64,000 bases of DNA, from positions 1 to 64,000 of the forward strand of contig VDFB02275659.1 in NCBI GenBank assembly GCA_007258455.2. The letters run 5' to 3'. The notes beneath the pieces are model-generated. The model had not been told where the DNA came from and searched no databases. It saw only the letters and a list, made by a program, of their open reading frames with translations. The position numbers and the translations under genes were made by a program. Positions 35,966 through 48,484 of the stretch are shown piece after piece. This DNA comes from Sequoia sempervirens. Its lineage: Eukaryota; Streptophyta; Pinopsida; Cupressales; Cupressaceae. Position 1 is the first letter of the stretch, and each line of letters starts with the position of its first letter.

Positions 35966-36200
35966 TCCCAGAATTATTCCCATGATCTTGAGAGTCTCAT
36001 CTTGGAAATATGGGCAGTTGATGTCTTTTGGTTGTTGGTCTAGCTGATTTCACTTTTTTTGGTCTTTCTTTAGGTTTTGTGATTCTTGGTTTTCTCTCAG
36101 GGCACTTGTGTAGGCCTTAATTGCTTTGTACTATTGACTTTCTGGTGGTAATAAATTTTTACCATCTTTATTAAAAAAAAATAATGTTTGTATTATTGTA

Positions 36201-38119
36201 TTGTGCCAATCAGTTCATGTGTTGAAAACAATGGTCAATTAAATGTTTAATTTTTGTGTTACCTTCTTAGGGAGTATTAAATGGTTTTAACTTAATATTT
36301 TTATTCTGTTTGGTTAATTTTAATGTCCTATATCATAGCGCTATGTATTAAGGATGTTTTGTAGGGTAAATTTTGAAAGAAAGAAAATTCCTAACCTCTT
36401 AAATTTTGCATTTTTGTTTAACTACAAAATTGGGAAGGGTATGATGAGTTGTGACCACCTCATCTCATCCTCTAGGTTGTTGAGTTGGGGATAAGGCTTT
36501 TTCACGACTCACCATGGGTGAGTACACACGAAGGCCCTCCTTGGAAGGGAATCTCACAAGTGGAGAAAATTGGAAGTTTTCCAAAAGGAGTAGGTGTCAT
36601 TAGGATATGAGTATTAAGGTTAATGCTATATCTAATATTGAGGTGACACAAGTGTCATCTCCACATTAAAGGATGAAAGGTTTTATTTTTATATTTATTC
36701 TTCCATCCCAACTTGGGCAAGGAATTTTGCATCATTTTAGAGATCAATATCTTAAATTTGAGATTTTATGAGAGAGTTGTGTAGAAGTATTATTAGTAGA
36801 GTTGGGAAGAGCTTAGTGGAGGTCATCATCAAGAGATTGCCTCGAGTTGATTGGGAATTTTTTTTGGCAAGGTAGGGTCTAATCTCTTGTAATAGCTTTT
36901 ATTTTGTAAAATTTTGTATGAATGTGAAAGTAATGTATATGTTGAATATGTTATATAATATTTTTTAATGGTTATGAAAGTGTTGTCTATGTTAAGCTTG
37001 TGTCATATGTGGTGTTTTGGGAAAAAATTATGTGAGTTGTGTTTTAAATGTTGTGATATGTGATGTTTGGGGGGAAATGTGTTGGGTAGACTCTTTCAAA
37101 TGGTAGAGGGTCCCCCATGTGAGGGGGTTTGAATGGTTGATGCTCCCATTGGAAATATCTTGGGTATGAACTTACCCATTTATTGATGGCTATTAAGATT
37201 GGTAATGGATATTTGGGAGTTCTGTGAATAGGAGTCTGTGTTGAAAGAATTTATGTGATATAAAGTATATCCAAGATAATTTTATAATATAGTGCACATT
37301 GTTAAATCTTACATATGAGTGAGCCCCCATTCCCCCATATTTAGTTCTAATGGAGAATCATAGTTTTGTGTAAACCATTGAGAATTGTTATGTGTTTATG
37401 GTTGTAAAAATTATTTAATGTGTTGTGTTGTATTATACTATGTGAACCTAGTTTACCATGGGGGCCCCAAGCTTGAGGGTGGATTGATTTTTAGTCCAAA
37501 AACTCAAAGGTGAGTTCCCATTGGTATGGAGTAGAGCTTTTTCTAAGCTATTTTTGGTGCAAATTCAACATACTCATGATAAAATATATTTGTGGGAAGG
37601 ATGGTACTCTTGGAGCTTCTATTTCAACTGATTCATGATATAACTTGTGGAAAATATGTTATAAAGTTCCTATTTATAATATTGTTGATAAAAGAGAATA
37701 TGAAAATGTAAATTTTATTACTATTTTGAGCATAAAACTATGAATGCCATAGAAAACAATTACATATAGGTTAGCTTCTTGAAAATAATTTAACAATGTT
37801 GAGGATAATGTTGCATTTTCACCTTGTTCCTATTTTAAAATTGAATATGATTTGGTATGATTTCCAACATTTGAGTAGTATATAATGAAAGAGAAATGAA
37901 GTTGCTAAGTACAATTTAGGAATAGTTTATTTTTGTTTAATTTAAAATTAGAATGAGAAAAAAGTTTGGTTGCATTCACATATTTATGGTGTAGATAAAT
38001 GTACATGAATTAAACAAATTTGGTACTGTGTGAAAATATATGCGTGTGTGTATAATAATTTTTATTTTAGAGAAGATATTTTCTAATTTTTTAAAATGCT
38101 TGAAAATATGTACATATAT
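36201..38119. other. Unassigned DNA right of the LINE
   Basis: No gene recognised on either strand. The style suggests an old LTR or leader, but I find no matching copy. It was continuous with 30302 before the LINE inserted. Confidence 0.45.
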
Positions 38120-38124
38120 GGACT

Positions 38125-38235
38125 AAATTATATATGTATGTATGTATGCATACATATACATACATACATAGATATGTATGTATAGATATTTAATGTATGT
38201 ATATATATCATTATACACATAGACATATATATACA
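38125..38235. repeat. TATG/TACA microsatellite with self-complementary arms
   Basis: TATGTATGTATG is followed by CATACATATACATACATACA and then further TATGTATG units and TATATA. The two halves can pair into a hairpin (about 38130-38170). This is simple-sequence DNA, not a gene. Confidence 0.85.
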
Positions 38236-38329
38236 TTAAAATAAAAAAATACAAACAAAATCTTTTAAAAGATATTTCTTTTATTAAAAGAATATGCAAC
38301 AAAAAATTTAGGGTTGGTTGTGTGGGAGG

Positions 38330-39080
38330 GTCATGGGCAAGGAAAGCAAACACAAGTAAGATTCAAGAAAAATGAGTATTATACTACATAGACATTGGAG
38401 TTGGTTCTTATAGACCTATGTGAACCTACAAAGACAAAATCCCTTCAAGGTGAAAGGTATGTTATATTACTCATTGATGATTTTATGAGAATGGCTTGGG
38501 TTAATTTCTTAAAATCTAAAGAATTTAAAAGATTTAAGATTTTTAAGGCTATGGTTGAAAATTAGATTGGATTTAAGATCAAATGCCTAAGGTCTGACAA
38601 GGGTGGTAATTCCACCTCTAATGAGTTTGAAGAATTTTTTGAAGAACATGGAATTAGAAGACAATACTTTGTTGCAAAATCTCAACAACAAAATGGAGTG
38701 GTTGAAAGAAAGAATATAACAATTTAGGAGATGGAAAGGACAATGTTAAATGAAGCTAAGTTGATTGATGTATGCTAGAGAGATGTAGCTCATACTATTG
38801 TATATATCTTTACAAAGGACATACAAGTGTAAATAATTGCAAGACACCATATGAGTTATGGAAAGGTAGACCTATATCTATCGAGAATTTTAGAATATTT
38901 GGAAGTAGATGCTACATTAGATGGGATGAATGAAATTTGGGCAAGTTTGAGTCATATAAAGGTATCTTTCTTGGTTATTCAATAAGAAGCAAAGCATACA
39001 AATGCTACAATAAGATACTGCACAAGATAATTGGAAGTGTTAATGCGAGAGTTAGTGAGGATCTACATCATTTTCAATCA
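38330..39080 (+). pseudogene. Ty1/Copia integrase fragment
   Basis: The plus strand gives GKQTQVRFKKNEYYTT, then DLCEPTKTKSLQGERYVILL with the first catalytic Asp, IDDFMRMAWVNFLKSKE, IKCLRSDKGGN with the second Asp, EFFEEHGIRRQYFVAKSQQQ, NGVVERKN with the Glu, and a TMLNEAKL block. This is the Copia integrase core (usual forms DLCGPT, RSDNGGEF, PQQNGVVERKNR). A few stops and a frame change near 38800 break it. No gag, RT or LTR is attached. Confidence 0.88.
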
Positions 39081-40448
39081 ATTAAAAGGGATTAGTATTT
39101 TAAACAATTGGCCAATACAAAAGAAGAAGATGAAAGTACAAAAGAAGAAGATGAAGGTACATAAGAAGAAGATGCAGTGGCAAAAGAAGTTTCAAAAAAC
39201 TATTGTGAATTGACAAAACTCTTAGGCTTATGTCACTTACCCATGTCTTAGCTGCCAAGCTAGGTGAAAACTTTATAGAGATAAAAAATAATGATATGTG
39301 TCTATGGTTGAGACCTAGTGAAAATACCCAAGTTACAATTTAGTATAGAAATAAAAACCATATCCATTTAATCCATCTAGGTATTCTATGATTGAAGGGC
39401 TCCATATGATCTCTATTATTTGCAATCTACAAGTAGATATGGCATGTGAATGTGTAATAAGAGAAAAAAATTGTATGGTTGAGTTTAATATCTAAATTTT
39501 TGGGTTGAGTCCTTTATTTTCTATATATCCTTTATTTTATTTCTATCAATAATAAGCCTCTTGTTGTAGGGGAAATATGAGTGATAGTTAAAGAACACAA
39601 TTCAAGCCATTAGAGTTAGAAAACACTAAAAACTTACAAGATTAAGATCATTATAGTCCATTCTCAATGAAGTTAGTAAATAATGCCTCAAAGATTCAAT
39701 TAAAAGACATGAAAACACAATTCAAAGACAATTAAACAAAATAAAGCATGCAAACCTTCAATCCCATTATGGATTGATAAAAATTTATGATGTGGATTGC
39801 TCAAATCGTGCATAATCCATTATTGTAAAAGTTCAATTGAAGATGTGATTCACAAAAGGAGGCTCAAATGCTCAAGATTACTCAAGAATTCAAGTATGTC
39901 CAAGCTTGTGAAAATTGTGAATGATTTTCATGAACAAATGAGTTGTTTTATAGATTTCCAAATTTATGATCAACAGTGAAGATTGAATTTGTGGATCAAT
40001 AGATGAGAGAAACTCAAGGAAGATCAAGGGCAAGGGATGAATGAGAGCCCAAAATATCCCTATTTTCATGGAAAATTGGTTGAAGATATTTTGAATTTTG
40101 AGGGAAGAAGATATTTGAATTTAAATTGGGAATATTCTCTTTTTGAAAAATGAATATTCTCCCTCTTTGAATGTGCAGGTTACAAGTTTGAAGAGGATTG
40201 AAGAGAGCTTGAAGATCAATTTTGCATTGTTGCATTTGTTGTCAGAAAAGTTGTCAAGTCATGAAAACTCACCTATAGAGTTTATTTACAACATTCTAAC
40301 AAATTTGAAGGTGAAGAATAGAAGCTCAGATCCAACACTAGAGGATTCCAAAAATTGAGCAAGACCCCCTTACAAAGACCTAGTCACCATTGCATGACCT
40401 AGTCCTTGTAGGCACAACTAAACCAATTTTTCTAGGTAGGTACACAAT
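39081..40448. other. Unassigned DNA left of the tandem chromovirus
   Basis: There is an AAGAAGAAGATG-type low-complexity stretch at 39118-39180 (Lys-rich frames). No supported gene. The last bases (CATCT, 40449-40453) are the target duplication of the chromovirus dimer. Confidence 0.5.
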
Positions 40449-40453
40449 CATCT

Positions 40454-41240
40454 TGATGCAGGAGCATCCAACGGTGTAGGGCAATCTTGCATCACCCAAA
40501 AAAAAAGTTTTTTTTTATTTTCTTTAGTTGTGATGAGTCCCATGATGGCACTTAAGGGGTGTAAGACAATCAAGCGTAAAAAATAGTGAAAAACAGACAC
40601 TTACTATTTTTAGTAATTTAGCCTAAACAGGCTCGTATAGACCTAAAAATTTACCCCAATGAGCAGAACTAAAAAAAATATTGGTCACGAAAGAATCACC
40701 TTAATACCCTGCATGGTTTGGGAGATATTGAAGTTTCCATCTCGAGAAATTTCTCCAATGCAACTTCAATTTCATATATGAAGACTTTAGAGGCCCTAAA
40801 GCAGCTCTTCCAATGATATGCAATAATAGAAAATTGAACAGTCACATCAAAAGTTATGGCCTCACGAAGTTGCCCCTCTAAAAAGTGAATTTCATTAAAA
40901 TTTCTTCCTAGGCTATAAATCAATCGACAAGACTTTTGGTGCCAAAATAAAAGGGAAAGTTGAACTTTCTAGAACATTCTAGGGCAATTATTGGGTAAAA
41001 TAAAAAGGGATAAGTGGGGTTGTAGAAGGTGGCTCTAATAGTGTATATTGTGGCTTTGAATAATATATTTTTCTTTTCAGAGTTGATTTTGTTGTAATGA
41101 ATCAAGCTCGTAAGGCTGTAGCATGTAAGTTTTGAATCTATAATTTCATTTTGAAAGTGGGTTATTTTTCTATCTCACATCTTTTGTGTCAGTATCTATT
41201 TTTGTGATTTGTTTGGCTTCAGGTGGCTTGGCCCTCATTA
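40454..41240 (+). repeat. Chromovirus LTR 1
   Basis: 787 bp. It begins TGATGCAGGAGCATCC and ends GGCCCTCATTA (CA decayed to TA). It shares CCCATGATGGCACTTAAGGG, TTTGGGAGATA, TTGCCCCTCTAAAAAGTGAA and TTGATTTTGTTGTAATGAAT with the other two LTRs. It lacks about 40 bp found in LTRs 2 and 3 near the phrase AGCTTGAAA/AACTTGAAA. Confidence 0.93.
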
Positions 41241-41242
41241 AG

Positions 41243-41254
41243 TGATATCAGAGC
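41243..41254 (+). promoter_or_regulatory. Primer-binding site of chromovirus copy A
   Basis: TGATATCAGAGC, two bases after LTR 1, is one base from the tRNA-iMet complement TGGTATCAGAGC. Confidence 0.85.
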
Positions 41255-41332
41255 AAGAGTTCATGAGCCTATAACAGAGCGTTGAATGTGAGGTGGTTGC
41301 AACAAGACCTATGAGTGCGGGTTGAGTTCAAG

Positions 41333-42470
41333 ATGCCTCCAAGACTTGCCCAACATGGCAGAGGTAGAGGATGAGGTGGTGGAGGAAGAGATCTACCTAG
41401 AGATGAAATCAGAGCCCTTAGAAGGAAATTAGAAACCTTACAACAAGAGGTTCAAACAAGAGATGTGCAGTGAGAAAGAGATGACAGTGAAGACGAAACA
41501 AAAGAGGAAATGGAAGAGGAAGAGCAGGATCCAATGGATCTTGGAGAAAGAAGATTGTTGCGAGAGATCTCAAGCATTGGGAAGATACCTAAAATGGAGG
41601 TTTCAAGTTTTAGTGGGACTCTGAATCCTGAAGAAATGATCGATTGGATCAATGACATGGAGGAAATTTTTGAGTTTGAGGAGATTGAAGATCCTCACAT
41701 AGTGAGGTTTGCAAAGACAAAATTGAAAGGTTGCGCCAGTTTATGGTGGAAAGAGGCCCAACTAGAAAGAGGAAGATAAGGGAAAGATAAAATTTCTAGA
41801 TGGGATAGAATGGTGTCAAAATTGAATAAAAAATTTATTCTAGTCGATTACAAATTGGAGTTGCTCAAGAAGATGTAGAGCTTGAAGCAAGGAATAAGGA
41901 CGGTGAAAGAATACACAGAGGAATTTCACAAGGTCCTGATTTGGATAGGACATTTTGAAGTGAATAAAGAGAAAGTTACTTGTTATATTAACGAGTTGAA
42001 GCCAAGCATACATGAAGAATTGGCACTGGTAAGAATGACCACCATTGAGGAAGCTTATGAGTTCTCTCTAAAGGTTGAAGAACGACTAAACAAGAGGTAG
42101 AACAAACAACGAGGTGGAGGTTGTGGAGGAAAGACCAATGGATAGTCATATGGAGGTTGAAATGAAGATCAAAAGAAGGGTGAAGGATCCAGTAGCAGCC
42201 AAAACCAAAAAGGAGATAACACATACCATCTTCGTGATCAGAATAATGGAGACCAAAGAGGAAGAGGAAGATTTGGATGAGGATTGAGATGAGGAGGCTT
42301 TCTTGGAACCTATTTACAGTGCGGAGAAGGACATAGAGCCTATGAGTGTCCTCAACATCAAGGAAGGACAAATAGAAGAACTGAGAGTAATGCACAAGTT
42401 GCACATGTAGATAAAGATGTTGAGTCTTTAAATTCTCAGGATGCAAAAAGAGGAGAGGTTCTTGTTACTA
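41333..42470 (+). pseudogene. Chromovirus copy A gag
   Basis: Starts at ATG 41333 (MPPRLAQHGRGRG). Then come an acidic stretch, KMEVSSFSGTLNPEEMIDWI, FAKTKLKGCASLWWKEAQLE (the retrotrans_gag core with its LWW), GIRTVKEYTEEFHKVLIWIG, LALVRMTTIEEAYEFSLKVE, a basic Gly/Arg-rich part, and YLQCGEGHRAYEC at about 42315. That last block is the CCHC knuckle with its first Cys changed to Tyr. Stops fall at about 41777, 41878 and in the basic part. Confidence 0.92.
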
Positions 42471-43024
42471 GAAGAGCCTTGCTAAACGAGGAGAAGGAAC
42501 CAACTCAAAGGAAGAATTTTTTTCACACCAGATGTAAGTGTGAAGATAAAGTTTGCAATGTTATTATTGATGTAGGTAGTACTCATAACCTTGTTTCAAA
42601 AAAAAATGGTTAGTAAGTTGCGGTTGGAGAGAAGAAGGCATCCAAACCCATATCAGATTGCTTGGTTGGAGAAAGACCATAAAGCCTTGGCAAATGAACA
42701 ATGTCTGGTAAAGTTCAAGATTGGAAATTACCATGATGAGGTATTGTGTGATATTATGCCATGGATGTTTGTCATATGTTGTTAGGTAGACCATGGTAGT
42801 TTAATCAACGAGCAATACATGATGGACATGCCAACACCTATTCTTTGAAAAAGGATGGGGTTCGTCATAAGTTGAATCCCTTGAAGGAGGCATAAGAAAA
42901 GGTATGCATTAATGCAAGAATTTGTTTGGTTGATGGAAGAAAGTTCCTAGAAGGTATGAGGCACGAGCATATGTGTTTTGTATTAATCCCTAGAACTGAC
43001 AAATAAGATACTACTAAGGTACCT
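42471..43024 (+). pseudogene. Chromovirus copy A protease region
   Basis: NVIIDVGSTHNLVS (usually LIIDGGSCTNVAS) is the aspartic protease site, with a changed middle residue. LLGRPW near 42782 is the second conserved block, then KDGVRHKLNPLKEA. Frame changes lie between. The reading ends at TTKVP, where foreign DNA starts. Joining the two TACCT copies restores KVPVEVSN in frame with the RT start at 48490. Confidence 0.85.
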
Positions 43025-44628
43025 ATTACCTAATTTCACTACTTGCTCAATTAGGCTGAGTTTTGTGTTTAGAAACTAAGAGTGGGGTACATTTTAATCT
43101 TTCCTACATTACATTCAAATGCATAAATGAAATAATCCACAAAATATTACAATCACAAATTGTTGCATTCATACATATGCATGTAACAGAAGAAAGATTC
43201 AAATCGTTTATGAATAACAGAGTAATCTCTATTGAATGTATAAGTGTACATTATCTCACACAAGCCATGAGATTGACTTAACCTATTCAATGCAGATAAA
43301 GAAAAGAATATACAAGAATAGGTAAAATAAATGTGGATATAAAGAGGGAAACCATTCATTGCCTGTGAATGACTGGTTTTGGTTGTGTCATCTTGCGCTA
43401 CTGCTACCTCAAGTTGACCTTGTCCTCCTAGCCTCATGTTGCCACTAGTTCCTACATTTAACATAAGCAACGGTGTTAGAGCAATGCTCTAAGCAATGAA
43501 AATTTTCCAACTATACATGAAAATACACCTATTCACATATATACTAATCTCCATATGCATTAAATAAGCTTTGTACACTTTAGGTGTCCCAAAAAACCAT
43601 TGAGCCCATCAAACACACATAAGATGTACATATGCTTTCCTAATGTTTTGTTTCATGTGCATATGTAGGAAAAGCATGATTTATTTCATCAAATTTCAAC
43701 ATGTGGGGTTAAATGTGGCTCCCACAAGGGTTAAGCCTAGCGTGTTGCTTTGTTATTTTTAAGAAAAACTAAAGACAATTCATGAGATAGTTCATCACTT
43801 ATTATTTGTACGAACAATTTACAAAGGCTGCATGAATGTGTTGATGTGCTAATTCATGAAGACACAATCTATGGAGAGTTATCAAGGAGAACAAAGCTAA
43901 TGTTTAAGATAGTTTATAATGATAATATAACATCATACTATAGTCATTTGGAGGACATTCACAGTGATCAAAAACAATATTTGGTAAAGGTAGAGATTAA
44001 AACAAGTAACATTGCTTGTTAATTATGTGGCATTCAAGTTGAGTAATCATTCTAAACTGTCCAAATCTTAAAAGGTGGATGGTGAATTTTATAATTCATA
44101 GAGAAATCATCAAGAGAAATAACAATGACAGTCTAATATGTTAATATTCACTATAATGGCATGAGGTGACAACACAAATAATGACAACATAAAAGACTTA
44201 TGCATAATATCATATCAAGTCGGTCATAAGAGACACAAGGATTGAATACAAAGGATACAATCATGTTATAGTGGATAGTAGAAACTAATGTAGAGCAGGT
44301 CTTCCTATAAGATACAATCACAATCAGAAACAACAGTCATGAATTGAAGATCAAGTCATAATATTGCTATGGTTGGTTTTTAAAAGATGGTTCTAGATTC
44401 CATAATACTTGTTGCAGAGATGGATGACTTTTAGTTTTGTTATCAGAGTGAAACACAAATATATTTTCATTTTGCACAAATAGATAAACAAATAAAATCT
44501 AAAGAACAATATCATGAGATCAAATGCCACATGGTAGACAACATGGAGAAAGATGTGAAGAAAATCACAGTAGCTGTTGAGATTTCAATTCTTGTGACAA
44601 TGAAAATGCAGAGATAAAGTGATAGTAA

Positions 44629-45871
44629 TGTTGGGAAATTGTTGGATGGTGTGATGTGATGCAAATACATGGTTGTCATTGATGTCAACACTATTAGCAT
44701 TTGATATTCTAAGTATTGAATATGTCGAGGATATTGAGAAAATTATAAGTGAATGTGTTCCAGGTTCCTAGTGGAATTGTGTAGGTCATGAAGGCATTAC
44801 GTTATGTACGTAAAAGGTTAGTTGTTGTGGATCAAAGGGTGTAATGTTTAGTATGTCTAGATCATCTATTGGAAGTTTCAGAGGTCTGCATGAACTCGTG
44901 TGCAAGTTGTGGTCTGACAGTGTTTTGCTGGTCTCTGTCAAAGTTTCTGAGTGAAGATTGTATGTTCCTAGTTATCTCATTTGTCGCAGATGTCTCTCTG
45001 CTATTTCTTGGTGTTTTTAGATGTCTCTAGTTCATCTTCTATCTTTGTGGTACATCCACATGATCTGGTGAAGCTCATGATTGAAAATCTTTTCTTGCAC
45101 ATGTCTAGTTTTTCTTATTGTTGGTCGACATGTTGATGCTAGTGTGTTGTGGATGTTTGAGGCTTGATTAATTGGAGTATTCTTGTTTTGGAGAAGTGAA
45201 TTTGGGTCCCCACTATGTTGTGGTCGACCTTGGTGGGTGCGCATTGAAAATTTATTTGTGAATTTAAGTCGACATTGAAAATATATTATTTTCCTCTAGC
45301 CGACTTTGTTATGGTGAAATCTTTGTGGTAGATATGTAAGAAGCAATTTTGTGAAGTGTGCAGTTAGTGTGATAAGTATGCATTGTGTGATCTTATGTGC
45401 ATAAGTGTGAATATCATTGAAGAGCAAGTTTGTAGAAGGTTGAGTGAAGTATACAAAAGTACTATGCCTAATTGGAACTGTAATCAAGCTTGGACAGAAG
45501 CCATTCTCTTAGTTCAAAATTTGGGATGATTTTAATTTGAATCTTTCTATAAGATAGTGAGTCTTCTATTTCTAATTGAGCGATGAGCTCTACTCAGTGA
45601 GCCTGAATGCATGTGCATTTCCCTTATTATTCTTCTTTATAATTTTAACAGAGTATAATCTTGTGGACTGACATCCACCGTGGTTTTTCCCCTAATAGGG
45701 TTTCTATGTAAAAATCTTGGTGTTCTTTGTCTCTTTGATGTGTTAATTGCTTATGGTTAATTGTTTATTCATTAGATCCAAGATTAAAGTTAAGTTAAGT
45801 TTGTAAAGTTTAAATTTCTACGACAACTAATTCACCCCCCTCTCATTTGTTTGTCCTTGCTTTTGCCAACA
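44629..45871 (+). repeat. Solo LTR, Copia-type, with AGTAA target duplication
   Basis: 1243 bp, starting TGTTGGGAAATTGTTGG and ending CTTTTGCCAACA. The motif AATTCACCCCCCTCTC near its 3' end (about 45829) is typical of many plant Copia LTR ends. AGTAA lies just before (44624-44628) and just after (45872-45876). No PBS or coding adjoins, so the rest of the element was lost by recombination between its two LTRs. Confidence 0.9.
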
Positions 45872-46859
45872 AGTAATGTAAAGCAAAGATCAATGTTGCG
45901 ACAACAGATACAATGGTCATGGAGAAAACATTGACTACGACACTTTGAGGAGTAACCTACACATTGCAATAATGGAGCATCAAGTGTGCCAATTATCCTT
46001 GAATACAATAAATGGTCAATTAAAGAGATAATGACAAACCATGGTCACATCAAAATGAGGTTAAGCTAATATGGATAAAAGAAGAACTCACCTACAAAAT
46101 GTAGATAGTGAAAGGACAGTGCTTATAAAGGAACATAAAAAATGCATACAATCTTTCATACCCATACTATGCAGTGGCATTAAATCATTTTGTAAATCAT
46201 TTTTTCTTCATGGGACATCATTTTCTTATGAAACATTGACTGAGATAGCTTTTGTTTTATCCGACCAAGACCTCTCATAGAGTCTCATTCATATTATAAT
46301 TTTGCACATCTTATCATAGTAAAGGAGATTTTGACATTGTTGGTCAAAAAATACACAACCATGTAGACAAACGAAGTTACCCATGTGATTTAAAGATCAT
46401 CAAAAAATCATGTGGCCGAGCCAAGAGTGTCTGAAGGAAGAAATCTCATAGGTTTTTGTTACAAAACAAGTTTTTGTATTTCATGAAAACTCATGTATTT
46501 TTCTAGAAAATGAAGCTCAAAAATGACAACAACCAGCCATCTATATAAAAAGAAAAAGAGAATGTATGAATACACAAAAACCCCCATGGGTTTTAGTCAA
46601 AAAATTTAGATTGAGCAGAAAAGGAAAGTTTTTTGAGAAACTATGAAATATATTAAGACCTTTTGTAAAAATCATCCCAGAAGCTTTGATACATGGCAAC
46701 TAGAAGTGGAAAATCAACAAAGAAAGATGAAGTCTACGTGCTGCAATAAAATAATATACAAAGAATGACCTTGGCGGTCACAACATTATTTCTACAAAGA
46801 ATGAAACTTGTGGCCACAAACAAAGAAGAATCATCAAATATTTTCATGCTATAAAGTGC

Positions 46860-47075
46860 ATAACAACAAGATTGAGTAGAGTAAAGCCTTACCACGCAGG
46901 TCCAAGCAAGATTTGTATTGTTTGTGCAGCCAAATCCTTCATGAAAGCTCCACAAACCCTCCATAGCGGTGCTCTCAGCAACACAATGAAATTCCAGAAT
47001 TATAGAGCAACAAATAAAATGAAAATGATGTTTTGGATGGGTTTTTGTTTTTAGGGTTTTCTAAGAAACCCTAGG
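46860..47075 (-). other. Possible captured gene start with telo-box palindrome
   Basis: On the minus strand a palindrome with two telo-boxes (47052-47073) is followed by a leader-like A/C/T stretch and an ATG at 46964. The short frame MEGLWSFHEGFGCTNNTNL reads into a GTAAGG string that could be a 5' splice site (about 46885). A frame shifted by one base gives MKDLAAQTIQILLGPAW. I do not recognise either protein. The layout resembles a plant promoter plus first exon carried within the unidentified insertion, but it may be chance. Confidence 0.3.
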
Positions 47076-48484
47076 TATGCCAATGGGATAAGGTAATTTT
47101 TTACTTTTTATTTATTTTTAATCTCATCATGTGAGCTTTTGAGCCTGTGGGTTAGAAGTTGCACTTTTCATGCCTTTTGCAAAATTCAATAAGTGGAGCC
47201 TTGAAGGAGTTATGAAGTTTTTGAATTTGCTTTTTAATGTAAGGTATTTTAAATTAAGTGGTATTTATAAATCACTTATTTAAAATGATATTTTCATAAA
47301 TGCAAATAAATAATAATTAAAGCTTTCAACATATGAAGAAGATATGATTGTCATAACTGAATACATGGAGAGAAGTCTTTTATTTTTTGCATTACTTTAT
47401 ATTGTTAATACTTAAGAGAAGTGATGTTTTATGAATCACTTATACTTAGAGTATTTCTTTTAATGCAAACTATATGAGGATGTACTTATCTTTACATGAC
47501 CAAGTCAAAAGTGTGAGTGCTTGTATTGATACATGCCACGAATGAAGGAAGGTTATTTTCAGGTTAGACCACATTAGGAGGGCATATAAGAGGCTCATTT
47601 ATTTGCTTTTTGGAGCAAATGAGAGCTTTTAAGGGGTGGTTTGATATGTTATCATATTAGACTTGGTCAAAGTTGACCTTTTCAGCATTTGTGAGCTCAT
47701 TTGGAAGAATTTCAATTGCTAAAAAATAGGCTTTTTGTAGGCATACGAGTTCATGAAGTTTCTAGAGCCCTTTTTGGTGGAGCTACTTGAAGATGATGAT
47801 ATATTCTTATTTGTAACTCATTATGGAGTCATTTTTTTATTTATTTTTAATGTAGTTTTTGTACTAAGTGAATTTTAGAGTCCTTGGACAAATTTTGGCA
47901 TAATTTTGTAACTTAGTCTGCTGGATATGAAATATAGATAATACCTTGGATATTATGGACTCAATTTTGCCTTCTTGTTATTGCAACACTATGTATTAAT
48001 CAATGATTGATCAAATTACTTCTGAGGTATTTTAATTTCCTTGTGATTTTATCTCATTTTCTCATGCATCTTCTGTAAAGGTATATTTATGCAGGTTACA
48101 AGTTGTGTTCAATGATACATATGTCTTTTAAATTGTGGAAATGCTTTCTTTTTTAAAAGCTGATGTATTATCTTGTAAAATGTTTATGCATGAATATACA
48201 AAAATAAGTTGTGCAACTCAAATTCTATCATTAGTGTTCAAGTGTATGAAAGTTTTAACTTTCATGATCCTTGTTAGTTTGGTGTATCATCATAGGGTTT
48301 AGTTTTCATTTTCATACAATCCTTCTCCCTTTTCCTTTCAAAATCAATAGATTTAGGTGACAACCCAACTTCTCCGGAGGATGACCTCTGCCTACAAGTT
48401 ACTCACAAATTCAAAGGTCTTCCCATGTTTTCTCTGAATTGTTGAACATCAAGTTCAATAGGGTGCAGTCTCAGTTGATAACAA

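Larger units (their letters stand above)
30322..36181 (+). mobile_element. L1-type LINE with RNase H domain and 19-bp target duplication
   Basis: A 5.86-kb non-LTR retrotransposon on the plus strand. TAATGTTTGTATTATTGTA occurs at 30303-30321 and again at 36182-36200, an exact 19-bp duplication. The 3' end has AATAAA at 36150 and nine A's at 36173-36181. ORF1 (DUF4283-like with a Cys/His knuckle) and ORF2 (endonuclease, RT, Cys/His region, RNase H) are in order but full of stops and shifts. The presence of a 5' UTR of about 300 bp suggests that the 5' end is complete. A C-terminal RNase H is a known feature of one group of plant L1 elements. Confidence 0.93.
43025..48484. mobile_element. Unidentified 5.5-kb insertion in chromovirus copy A
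   Basis: The chromovirus pol is cut between 43024 and 48485. TACCT flanks both sides (43020-43024 and 48485-48489), and removing the segment plus one TACCT rejoins the reading frame. The insertion begins ATTACCTAATTTC and ends GTTGATAACAA. It has no TG/CA ends, no visible terminal inverted repeat and no recognisable transposase. It contains a solo LTR (44629-45871). Without that, about 4.2 kb of unknown sequence remains. It could be a degraded LTR element, a DNA transposon or filler from repair. Confidence 0.6.

Noticed and set aside
43037..43041. CACTA near the left end of the unknown insertion as a CACTA transposon terminus
   Set aside because: No matching TAGTG end near 48484, no inverted repeat and no 3-bp duplication.
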